Source: JAHFUA01 sp963733935
Lineage (GTDB): Bacteria; Acidobacteriota; Terriglobia; Terriglobales; Acidobacteriaceae
Assembly (NCBI GenBank): GCA_963733935.1
Contig: CAVTEQ010000015.1
Location: forward strand, 1 to 64,000
Direction of reading: 5' to 3'
Length of the DNA stretch: 64,000 nt
The translations under genes and the position numbers were made by a program. Below the pieces are notes generated by a model that saw nothing but the letters and a program-made list of their open reading frames with translations, ran no database searches and was not told where the DNA came from. Of the stretch, positions 1 to 7,134 are shown one piece after another. Every line of letters starts with the position of its first letter. Positions within the stretch are counted from its first letter, which is position 1.

Positions 1-171
1 GAGTGCAACGAACGCGACGTACACGACAAAGCTGTAGAGGAGAGACTCGATGATTTTGTCGAGTTCGGTTTGCTTAGGTCGGACACAAAGGCTCTGAACG
101 ATTCGGGCGCACAAAAACCCGGGCAGCAGTACGAGCAAAACCGCCACAGCCTCAAATTTGAGACCCCCCAT
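1..171 (-). CDS. DUF6338-type membrane protein, N-terminal fragment
   Basis: This reading frame starts at an ATG at 171 and runs off the left edge, giving 57 residues. It begins MGGLKFEAVAVLLVLLPGF, a membrane segment, followed by an RPKQTELDKIIESLLYS stretch and a second hydrophobic run. That start resembles the beginning of DUF6338 proteins, which are small polytopic membrane proteins of unknown role often found in accessory DNA. A GAGG-rich sequence precedes the ATG. The family call comes from recalled resemblance; the remainder of the gene lies outside the window. A 40-codon open stretch just upstream on the same strand lacks a clear start and is not called. Confidence 0.6.
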   Translation of the reverse strand, partial: MGGLKFEAVAVLLVLLPGFLCARIVQSLCVRPKQTELDKIIESLLYSFVVYVAFVAL

Positions 172-396
172 ACCTCGGCCTCAGCTACTTCTTGGAACTG
201 CTTTGTTCCTTGGGCGGCGGCGGAACCTTTGTGGGCTTCGGAAGAACAATATCAAGCTGGAGCGGTTGGCTTAAAACCGTCGCGCTTTTCGGACACCTTC
301 TTTCTCCACCTTGCCCCCGTGTATAGGATTTCTATTGTCATGCATGTAAACTCTCTCCCTCCGCTGTAGCTGTATCCGCAAACGCGAGACCAACCC

Positions 397-786
397 TCAA
401 ATCTTGCCCTTGCTCAGGTGTTTGATGTAGTCCCTCAGCCATTCATCCGACTTGTCCGCCAGCACGCTCGGCTCCCACTCACCCGAAGCATCTGTCAGGA
501 CAGTCGCGGTCATGGGGTCTGTGACTCGGAACTTTATCCACGTGATCGTTTCGTCGAATTCGACTAATTTTCCGGGTGCCAGCTCGTTTGCGATGCGTTG
601 CACGCGGGCTCGCTGGAAGTGATAGTCGTCCTTGATCGCTGCCTCGACTTCCCGCAGGTCATAGGCTCCCTTTCGCTCGGGGAGCAGGGCGACGAGGGCG
701 TCCAGAACCATTCTCGCGTTTGTGCGTTCGTCAGGCTTCAGCTTCGGGAGTACGTATTGCAGGTCTTTCTCAAGCTGCCCAATCAT
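397..786 (-). CDS. hypothetical protein
   Basis: A 129-residue protein when started at the ATG at 786 (MIGQLEKDL). The frame stays open further upstream, but that extension is proline- and arginine-rich and looks untranslated, so the internal ATG was chosen. The protein is charged and mostly helical at the N terminus, with a more beta-like C-terminal half (ETITWIKFRVTDP), and has no membrane segment. I recognise no family. It sits among other minus-strand small genes of the accessory region and could be part of a larger decayed locus. Confidence 0.45.
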   Translation of the reverse strand: MIGQLEKDLQYVLPKLKPDERTNARMVLDALVALLPERKGAYDLREVEAAIKDDYHFQRARVQRIANELAPGKLVEFDETITWIKFRVTDPMTATVLTDASGEWEPSVLADKSDEWLRDYIKHLSKGKI

Positions 787-990
787 GCGGTTGGGTTGAA
801 GTCCTTGCGAGCGATCCGCCCGCGCTCTCAGTATTTTTCCTGTTTGGGAGGATGATCGATTATACGCTGCTCCCACCAGTGGAAAATTTAACAGGGGGAG
901 CGCCCAAAGACATCCCACTAGATTGAGGCGGGCTGGGGTATCAGGAGGCGGCGATGGTCGGGGATTGCTGCCCTCCATGAAGACCGTGCG

Positions 991-1164
991 TCATTTTACC
1001 GGCCACCTGCTGTCGATCTTCGCCATGATCCGATCAGCCATCGAAATCGCATTGGCGACGGCGGCTTCGAACGCAGGCGACGGTCGCCCGTCCCAGTTGG
1101 CGAGGTGTCGCGCTACCAAAATGCTGGCAGCGATCAGCAGGACGCGCTTTCGGCCTTCATCCAT
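991..1164 (-). CDS. small conserved-type protein (57 aa)
   Basis: An ATG at 1164 opens a 57-residue frame beginning MDEGRKRVLLIAASILVARH and ending DSRWPVK. The pattern is a short basic start, a helical LLIAASILVARHLANWDG segment, then an amphipathic helix with a terminal EIDxRWP-like motif. It resembles small proteins of unknown function that I recall from Acidobacteria and other soil bacteria. The similarity is from memory, so the family assignment is tentative, but the composition is protein-like and unlike the antisense frames. It is shorter than common ORF cut-offs. Confidence 0.55.
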   Translation of the reverse strand: MDEGRKRVLLIAASILVARHLANWDGRPSPAFEAAVANAISMADRIMAKIDSRWPVK

Positions 1165-1380
1165 CTGGGGGAGTTTACCAGTTTCGCCTTGTATTCGCCA
1201 TGGTACAATTCACGTTAACGTTGTCAGTGGCGAACGGGGGGAGGGAGCAGCCGAACGTGAAGAACGCGGCAGAAGCCCTAAAGCTGGACGAAATCGGGCC
1301 GTGGTACTTCGCTTGCTGGACGACGATTATCTGGGGTCGCGGTTGACAGGCCAAAAATACGAAGTCACTGGCAAGCGGCC

Positions 1381-2383
1381 CTACCAAACGTAGGCGTCGA
1401 GGACGCGCTCGGCGGTTTCCGACCGCATGCCAGCGACTGCCGTGCTCACCAGATGCGCTGCACGCCTCCAGAATTCCTGCCATTTCCCCATCGTGAGATA
1501 CCAGTCTTTTTCGACTAGTGCGCCGTTGCTACGCCGTAACCACACGAAGTTAAGTTCACCGTTCTCTGACACGGCATACTCTGTTTGCCGTACCCGGCTG
1601 TATGCGGTGTGCGCCAGCCGCATGTCACGACCGTAGTCAACGCCGAAGATCAGCCTGAGCAGGTTAATTCCTGTCGTGACTGCCCGCTCGGCTCTGCGCT
1701 GAGCCGCTTCCTTGGCACAGGGCGGAACCGTCACGCTCGCAAGCCAGCCGGGATGGAGATGTATCTTGGAATTTCGCCACTCGCTCCGTCGAGTATTTCT
1801 GGTCCGGACTGCTGCCCATATAGCGCTGAATGTCCTGCGCGAAGACTTGCGGGAAAGCCTTGGCCGCAGTGAATGCCACGCAGCCGATGCGAAATTCGGG
1901 CGGTTCATCATACGGGACAACTACGCAAGGGAAGTGATATGTGCGCTCGAAGTGCTCTTTGTCGGCGTCCGCCACGGCTTCCCGGAGCACACGAGCAAGG
2001 GCGGCTTCATCCTGCTTCTCGTCCACGATGGCGCGGACGATGCGCTTGCATATTCCCTCCGCGAGTTCTTTGACCGAGTAATCATCCGGGACCGGCATCG
2101 ACTCCCGATGCCGTTCCGCCAGTTCGAGGATCGCGCTGTACCCGTCGCGAGTACACATGCGCTTTCCTGTGCCTGCGTAGTCGCTCACCTCGCAAAGTCC
2201 ATCTTCCTTATGGGCTCTCAATCGCTCCATCGCCCCTTTTGCGTCAAGACCCGCATACACTTCCAGCCCATCGTGAACTCGCCAGAAGTCGCGGAGATCA
2301 AGGTCGAGTTTTTCTTGTCCGGTCATTCGCCCGTCCACCTCGCAGTCGTCCAGCACGACGCCGTCATAGGAAACCTGCCACAA
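1381..2383 (-). pseudogene. frameshifted hypothetical protein
   Basis: Two overlapping minus-strand frames make one protein of about 330 residues. The upstream part runs from about 2383 (TTG) or 2326 (ATG, MTGQEKLDL) to about 1770 and ends its sensible sequence at STERVAKF. The downstream part continues in another frame from SKIHLHPGW to VLDAYVW at 1381. The C-terminal half (HTAYSRVRQTEYAVSENGELN, then a helical end) suggests a large helical accessory protein. After the final TGG-TAG another frame reads FGRAACQ, so the 3' end may be broken too. No family is assigned. The break at about 1770 could be decay or an assembly indel. Confidence 0.5.
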
Positions 2384-2490
2384 TTGTGGGAGCGCAACAA
2401 CAGAGAATCAAAAACTTACATGGGGGGTAGCCGCGAGAACTCTGGCAAGAACCTGATCTCCAGACCATCGTGCAGGAAGAAAAACACTCA

Positions 2491-2748
2491 TTACGTGAGG
2501 CCGTAGAACCCCATCAGCTTGCGAACATCGCACCCGTACGCCCGCGACAAGGCGTAGAGGCAATGGATGCCCGGCGTCCGGCCCTTCGTCTCGATGTCGG
2601 ATAGCCTGCCCTTCGGCACCCGGAGCCTTGGATTTTGCCGCGCGGCGGCAAGCTCCCGGGTCAGTCGCTCAACGTCCGACATGGAGAGCTCCAAGCTCTC
2701 GCGCAGGGCTCGGAGGCGCTTGCCCGCTGTCCGGGGCGTCGTTGGCAT
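2491..2748 (-). CDS. XRE-family helix-turn-helix regulator
   Basis: An 85-residue protein starting at the ATG at 2748. It is essentially one Cro/C1-type helix-turn-helix domain: GKRLRALRESLELSMSDVER forms the first helices, RVPKGRLSDIETKGRTPG contains the recognition helix, and the last helix is HCLYALSRAYGCDV. The insertion between helices 2 and 3 (about 15 residues) is longer than in the shortest XRE proteins. It lies upstream of the frameshifted gene on the same strand with about 107 bp between them, so it may be a local regulator of that gene. The DNA target is unknown. Confidence 0.8.
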   Translation of the reverse strand: MPTTPRTAGKRLRALRESLELSMSDVERLTRELAAARQNPRLRVPKGRLSDIETKGRTPGIHCLYALSRAYGCDVRKLMGFYGLT

Positions 2749-3057
2749 CGTGCGTCGAAGTTACCACAGAGGCGCAGGTCGTCGAATCCGGGCATTTTGG
2801 GGCACGCAGCCGATCGGATGCGCCTCCACGATAGGGCAACGGCCCGGTCGCAGCGGCCTTACGGGGCTATCGCCGGTCGGGTCGCGTCTAGCAATGGGGC
2901 GGCAGGGTGGCCCGAAAGGCTCTGCGCACGATCTGCGACGGTTCGGCGGGGCGAACCCCGCCCGGGCAGCCCAATCGCCGCAAATTGGCTTTCTGAAAGG
3001 CGTCCGCACCCAGCCGCGTAGTCGCACAGTGACGGGTTGGTAATAGAATGCGTTCGC
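2749..3057. other. intergenic region between divergent genes
   Basis: This 309-bp stretch separates the minus-strand XRE gene from the plus-strand HEPN gene. The open frames inside it are antisense shadows with arginine/proline-rich composition, and I see no supported gene. It should hold the promoters of both neighbours, but no clear -35/-10 pair was recognised. Confidence 0.4.
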
Positions 3058-4113
3058 ATGAACTTCACTTTGTACGCGCTCTACTCACTGGCAGGAGCAG
3101 GGGCGGACCTTGAGCGTTTCACTAGAGCCCTCCCTTTCGACATAGCCGAGGGTGTACGCATCGAGAATGTTTCTGAGTTGCTCGAAGACGATACGTTCAA
3201 CATCGTCAGGGAGAGGATGGGTAAGGACGATGTTGAAACGCTCCGACTGGTAACCCATGCCCTTGTGTACCGATACACTCCGCAGGCGATTCGCGACCCT
3301 GAGTCTAACGAGGTCATAGGCGAGGCACAACAAAGCCGACCTTCCGAGAAGCTTGTGCGCATGCTTGCAGCTTGCTTGCGCCTGATACGCCCGACGAGGC
3401 AGTCATCGGAGTTGATGTGGGGCAGGATTCGCGAGAACGGCAAGTTCGATGTGCTCGGGTTCAACCACCCGGTACGTCTGACGGAAACCTTAGAGAACCA
3501 GAAGTTGTTCAGTATCCGCGATGAGGATGCGGACAACCTGCGCGCCTATGCGCCGGAATTCCTCCGCGCCATGCGCGGGCAGTTCTGGAAGTTCCGGATG
3601 GCTGTCCAGTTCCACGAGCTTGGTCACTGGCAGCAATGGAGCCCGAAGGGACGATACTTGCTGTGGGCTTCGGCGATAGAGGCGATCTACACTTCCCACG
3701 GCGGTGAGCACAAAGGCAGTCTCGTGGCAAAGGAGAGGATCAAGTGGTTCCTTGGTGAGAACACTTCAATCTACCCAGCCGGAGAGCTTTCCGACCTGCT
3801 CGCCGATCCCAACCTCAGGCTTGGTGGGATAGTGGATGACTTATATGAAGTTCGCAACTTCATAGCGCATGGCGACAGGATTCCCGACCGAATCTTTCAA
3901 GATACGCTGCGCGACGGGTTCAACGGCAGGGTAACCGTGTTTCAGGCGCTATTCGAGGCACAGAGCTTCATCATACGCAAGAGCCTGCTAAAAATTCTGC
4001 ACGACAACTTGCTGAACCATTTCGCGGATGCGGCTCCAGCAGAAGCTTACTTTGGGGGAAACGGGCTCACGAACACGGCGATCAGGGCGCGACTGCACGG
4101 CGAGCGTCCATGA
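3058..4113 (+). CDS. HEPN-motif accessory protein
   Basis: A 351-residue protein if started at the ATG at 3058 (MNFTLYALYS); a TTG 21 bp upstream is possible but less likely. Near the C terminus it has EVRNFIAHGDRI, an R-x4-H motif (about R266 and H271) set in a helical stretch, which is the hallmark of HEPN ribonuclease-type domains. The long N-terminal part has no recognised domain. HEPN proteins of this kind are common in defence and stress islands, so an RNA-cleaving abortive role is plausible but inferred. The stop TGA at 4111 is followed in the same frame by a SEC-C zinc motif (see next entry). Confidence 0.65.
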   Translation: MNFTLYALYSLAGAGADLERFTRALPFDIAEGVRIENVSELLEDDTFNIVRERMGKDDVETLRLVTHALVYRYTPQAIRDPESNEVIGEAQQSRPSEKLVRMLAACLRLIRPTRQSSELMWGRIRENGKFDVLGFNHPVRLTETLENQKLFSIRDEDADNLRAYAPEFLRAMRGQFWKFRMAVQFHELGHWQQWSPKGRYLLWASAIEAIYTSHGGEHKGSLVAKERIKWFLGENTSIYPAGELSDLLADPNLRLGGIVDDLYEVRNFIAHGDRIPDRIFQDTLRDGFNGRVTVFQALFEAQSFIIRKSLLKILHDNLLNHFADAAPAEAYFGGNGLTNTAIRARLHGERP

Positions 4114-4239
4114 AGTAGCCGTTCCACCCGCACGCCCGAGCCCGGGCGCACCACTCCCAAGGATGGGCGGAACGACCCCTGCCCGTGCGGCTCCGGCAAG
4201 AAGTACAAGAGGTGCTGCGGCGGGGCGGCGGTTAACTGA
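4114..4239 (+). other. SEC-C zinc-binding motif in frame after the HEPN stop
   Basis: Directly after the TGA at 4111-4113 the same frame continues open for 41 codons to a TGA at 4237. It contains NDPCPCGSGKKYKRCC, a canonical C-x-C-x8-C-C SEC-C motif as found at the end of SecA and of many accessory proteins. A SEC-C motif normally ends a larger protein, and no start codon with a good ribosome site precedes it here. The simplest reading is that it is the natural C-terminal tail of the HEPN protein, cut off by a premature stop or reached by read-through. Confidence 0.6.
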
Positions 4240-4311
4240 GCCGCGCTAATCCTCGACCGGGAAATGCCCAACCCGCGGTGCTAAATAATTCCGGCGGAAG
4301 AGGTTTCGGTC

Positions 4312-4518
4312 TTGAAGAGCAGGCAGGGGTACAAGGGCTACATCATCGAGGCACGGGCGTACGGGTTGAAGGACGGCGGATTCTCGGCGGAGTTCTCCGT
4401 AGAGGAACACGATTCGACCGGCGTCACTGAAAGCCAGTTCTACCGGCCCGACACTTTTCCCACGCTGTCGAACCTACTACAGTACGGAAGGTATGCCGCC
4501 ATCGTCAGGTCGGTGTGA
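4312..4518 (+). CDS. small hypothetical protein (68 aa)
   Basis: A 68-residue frame beginning with TTG at 4312, preceded by a purine-rich GGAAGAGG sequence at suitable distance. The sequence (KGYIIEARAYGLKDGGFSAE, then VEEHDSTGVTESQF) looks like a compact beta-sheet domain with an FPTL-type helix at the end, similar to small unnamed proteins of soil bacteria. No function can be given. It follows the HEPN/SEC-C gene on the same strand with a gap of about 70 bp. Confidence 0.55.
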   Translation: MKSRQGYKGYIIEARAYGLKDGGFSAEFSVEEHDSTGVTESQFYRPDTFPTLSNLLQYGRYAAIVRSV

Positions 4519-4557
4519 CTAGCTGTCGGCTTCCCGTCCTGCACGCGGAGCGATCCA

Positions 4558-4757
4558 TGAGCTTCAGTCCCGCCTTCACTCCATCCCGGTCTGATGTCGA
4601 ACGCTACAAATGGTTGCGCTCGCTCGGTAAGGACCTCGTCATGGTGAAAAATTTGCGGGGGTTGGGGGCGGGTTGCGACGACCTCAAATTGCTCGCAGGC
4701 GGCAGAACGATTCAAGCCTTCGTTATCGCCAGCGCAACCATTCGCTGTGACGTGTAG
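4558..4757 (+). pseudogene. possible remnant of a small helical protein
   Basis: A frame from the ATG at 4558 reads MSFSPAFTPSRSDVERYKWL, then RSLGKDLV, before turning into low-quality sequence (GLGAGCDDLKLLAGG). The SDVERYKxLRSLxKDL start resembles a small helical protein family I recall from many bacteria, but the conserved continuation is missing. It overlaps the minus-strand zinc-finger gene at its 3' end. Most likely a truncated fragment; confidence is low. Confidence 0.25.
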
Positions 4758-4899
4758 GCTCGCAGGTGTGGTTCAAATACTCGGCGGCGTCACGGCACTT
4801 CAACTGGCACTTGTGGCACCGAATCGGCCCTTTCACCTCGGGCTGAACCGCTGTTGCTTTTCGGGGGAGTCGTTTCTTGTCCGGTAATAGTAGCGTCAT
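4723..4899 (-). CDS. small zinc-finger-like protein (58 aa)
   Basis: An ATG at 4899 opens a 58-residue frame. The N terminus (MTLLLPDKKRLPRK) is basic. The core is CHKCQLKCRDAAEYLNHTC, with paired cysteines at positions 28 and 31, then a His and a Cys near 44 and 46, giving a plausible C2HC zinc site. The pattern CxxC...AAEYLNHxC looks conserved rather than random. It may bind nucleic acid or protein. Not in an evident operon. Shorter than common ORF cut-offs, so easily missed. Confidence 0.55.
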   Translation of the reverse strand: MTLLLPDKKRLPRKATAVQPEVKGPIRCHKCQLKCRDAAEYLNHTCEPTRHSEWLRWR

Positions 4900-5002
4900 T
4901 ATCCGGCCATCCCTCCCCCAGAATTGCTCACGGGCGGCACTCTAGGCAGGACGCAGTAACCTGTCAATGAATCTTAGGTAACGTCAGCGTATGCTGTACC
5001 AG

Positions 5003-5242
5003 CTACGGGATACCTGCCGTTTTTGCGGCAAAAGCAAGGCTGGTGACCATCCGCCAAACGATGAGAGTATGCTGCTGCCATTCGGGAGCGTCCTGAGCCA
5101 AATCAGGTTTAGGGCGCTTTCGTTGTGTAGCCATCGCCGTATTCACAGTGCGATAGTGATCACACCACGCACGGGCTCCGTACCGCACAGCCATCAACGT
5201 TTTCCCGGCCCGCGCATATTCAGGATCGCTGCACGCTTCCAT
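5003..5242 (-). CDS. doubtful hypothetical protein (79 aa)
   Basis: A 79-residue minus-strand frame from the ATG at 5242. It has a mixed, protein-like composition (YARAGKTLMAVRYGARAW, later WQQHTLIVWRMVTSLAFA) and is more convincing than the overlapping plus-strand frame. No motif, membrane segment or family was recognised. It could be a real orphan gene or the residue of a decayed one near the edge of the accessory region. Confidence 0.25.
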   Translation of the reverse strand: MEACSDPEYARAGKTLMAVRYGARAWCDHYRTVNTAMATQRKRPKPDLAQDAPEWQQHTLIVWRMVTSLAFAAKTAGIP

Positions 5243-5722
5243 CGAAACAGTTCCTCACGCCCAACTCACTGGGAATAGCTGCGGTTCCGATGGCGGCGCT
5301 GGTGCACACAATTCCCAGTTCAATCGTATTGCCCCTTGCCGTCCGTGCGAAATCACAAACCTGCGCAGCCACGCTGGTGATTTTCGAACGGAAAAATGTA
5401 CTGCATTTGTACTGCCGACCTGCGATTTCAGCGGTTTTCAGCGTTTTCTGAGGAAGTGGCGGCCGAGCTCAAAATAAGCCCACAACTATTGATTTTTACT
5501 GTTTTTCTGCGAAGATTGAAGACGATTCTCGTGGCTGTTGGAATCTCAGGTTAACGTACGAGTCCTACCTGAGGAGCCATTCTTTCTCTGCACTTAACCG
5601 TACGGCAACCACGTTCTCGATTACTCCCTGTCGAAAACCCACCCGGCGGGCGGATGGCAGCGATATCCTGCCTTAGTCTCGTTCACGCTGAGATCCAGTG
5701 TGACCTTTTTCGGAGGTAATCC
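5243..5722. other. intergenic region at the edge of the accessory segment
   Basis: This 480-bp stretch has no supported gene. It is visibly more AT-rich than its surroundings (for example 5480-5520 and 5540-5620) and contains TGTACTGC twice within 20 bp near 5397, separated by three bases. It marks the change from small accessory genes to longer, well-coded genes and may include an island boundary. No integrase gene or tRNA was found beside it. The promoter of the hydrolase gene should lie near its right end. Confidence 0.35.
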
Positions 5723-6823
5723 ATGCGCCGGATTTCTTTGGCGGTCGTGCTGTTGGGGCTTTCGCTCTCGTTAAGCGGGCAAGCCGGGCCGCAGGGTGAT
5801 TACACCAAGCTGGCCACTGAGGGCGACTTCATCGTCCGCGACTCCAGCTTCCACGGCGGCGAAAAACTGCCCGAACTCCGCCTGCATTATGCGACCTGGG
5901 GTACGCCCCGGCGCAATGCGGCCGGCGAGGTGGTGAATGCCGTGCTTTTGCTGCATGGCACGCTCGGTACAGGCCTTGGGTGGGGGCGGCCTTCGGCGGT
6001 CAGCCCGGAGCGCCATCCGTTGCTCGGTCCGGGCGCGCCACTCGATGCCAGCGAATACTTCGTCATCGCGCCGGACACCATCGGTTCCGGCAAGTCTTCC
6101 CGGCCCAGCGACGGACTGCGCATGAAGTTTCCGCACTACAACCTGGAAGACATTGTGCACGCCGAGCGTCTGCTGGTCGAGCACCTGGGGGCCAAGCACC
6201 TGGTGGTGGTGGCCGGCGCCTCCATGGGCGGACGCCAGACCTGGCAATGGGGCGTGCAGTACCCGGACTTCATGGACGCCCTGGTTCCCATGATTTCCTC
6301 GCCGTTTCCTAATGCCGGACGCCGCGGGGTCATCGACTTCCTGCCCGAGGCCCTCATCAAGGCCGATCCCGCATGGCAGGAGGGCGAATACAAGAAGAAC
6401 CCGGAGGGCGCGCGCTTCGCCGACCTGCTGTATTCGCTGTTCCTGCGCACGCCGGAGTGGTACGACCGCGAGCTGCCCACACGCGCGGATACCGAGAAGT
6501 GGGTGCGCGAAGGCCACGGCCAGTTCGATTTTCCCGACGCCAACGATTTCATTTACATGATGGAACTGAATAATGGTTTCGATGCCTGGTCACAGTTGGA
6601 GCGTATCCACTGTCCGGTGCTGATCATCAACATGGCAGGCGACAACATGGTGCCGGCCGAGTTGCAGCAGGCGCAAAAAACCGCAGCTCGACTGAAAGCC
6701 GCGACCTATCTGGAAGTCAAGGAGGAAGCCGCATACGGACATGGCGCGCTGGCGCGCACTATTAACCTCTGGGGACCGAAGCTGCGAGAGTGGCTGGAGA
6801 GTATCCACCGCAAGAGCCGCTGA
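5723..6823 (+). CDS. exported alpha/beta hydrolase, homoserine acetyltransferase-like fold
   Basis: A 366-residue protein starting at an ATG preceded by CGGAGGTAATCC. Residues 1-22 form a signal peptide. The rest is an alpha/beta hydrolase of the MetX-like type: oxyanion region LLLHGTLGTG, nucleophile elbow GASMGG (Ser167), acid in INMAGDN (Asp307) and histidine in AYGHGAL (His340). The arrangement matches the homoserine/serine O-acyltransferase superfamily. A secretory signal argues against a role in methionine synthesis; an esterase or acyltransferase acting in the periplasm is more likely. Monocistronic, with the small membrane gene downstream. Confidence 0.85.
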   Translation: MRRISLAVVLLGLSLSLSGQAGPQGDYTKLATEGDFIVRDSSFHGGEKLPELRLHYATWGTPRRNAAGEVVNAVLLLHGTLGTGLGWGRPSAVSPERHPLLGPGAPLDASEYFVIAPDTIGSGKSSRPSDGLRMKFPHYNLEDIVHAERLLVEHLGAKHLVVVAGASMGGRQTWQWGVQYPDFMDALVPMISSPFPNAGRRGVIDFLPEALIKADPAWQEGEYKKNPEGARFADLLYSLFLRTPEWYDRELPTRADTEKWVREGHGQFDFPDANDFIYMMELNNGFDAWSQLERIHCPVLIINMAGDNMVPAELQQAQKTAARLKAATYLEVKEEAAYGHGALARTINLWGPKLREWLESIHRKSR

Positions 6824-6897
6824 ACGGGCGCCGGCGAATCGGAGAAGCCGTCCGGCCAGAGCGGGAAATGGCATAATACCGCTTGCACGCTCCTGCC

Positions 6898-7095
6898 ATG
6901 GCCAAGAAGCGCAAGCTGCTGCTGATTGTCGTGCTGGTAATCGCGATGGCTGCTCACGTCGCGTTGTTCGCCGCCGGCGGCAATTGGCGCACCCTGGGCT
7001 TCGTCCTGGTCGCAGTGGATGTTATTTCCGCCTTGTTCATAGTGGGCGCCATCCGCGAATTCAGAAAGCTGGATGAGAAGCAGGATTCGAACTGA
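6898..7095 (+). CDS. small membrane protein, two TM segments
   Basis: Starting at the ATG at 6898 (MAKKRKLLLI), this gives 65 residues. A basic start is followed by one hydrophobic helix (LLIVVLVIAMAAHVALF), a short GGNWRT loop, a second helix (LGFVLVAVDVISALFIVGA) and a charged tail (REFRKLDEKQ). A TTG 15 bp upstream would add five residues but lacks support. No family recognised. It lies 74 bp after the hydrolase gene and converges on the flippase gene. Confidence 0.6.
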   Translation: MAKKRKLLLIVVLVIAMAAHVALFAAGGNWRTLGFVLVAVDVISALFIVGAIREFRKLDEKQDSN

Positions 7096-7134
7096 TCCTC
7101 ACGATATTGCCCACGGAAGCGGCTAATTTCTTCA

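Noticed and set aside
1200..1346. 48-codon plus-strand frame starting MVQFTLTLSVANGG
   Set aside because: No ribosome site, no resemblance to known proteins and overlapping equally weak minus-strand frames; could not be distinguished from chance.
5397..5417. TGTACTGC repeat as a recombinase attachment site
   Set aside because: Only a short repeat is visible; there is no integrase, no tRNA end and no second copy at a possible opposite boundary, so an att call is not supported.
5723..6823. Homoserine O-acetyltransferase (metX) annotation
   Set aside because: The fold and catalytic triad fit, but a signal peptide and lack of methionine-pathway neighbours argue against that specific function.
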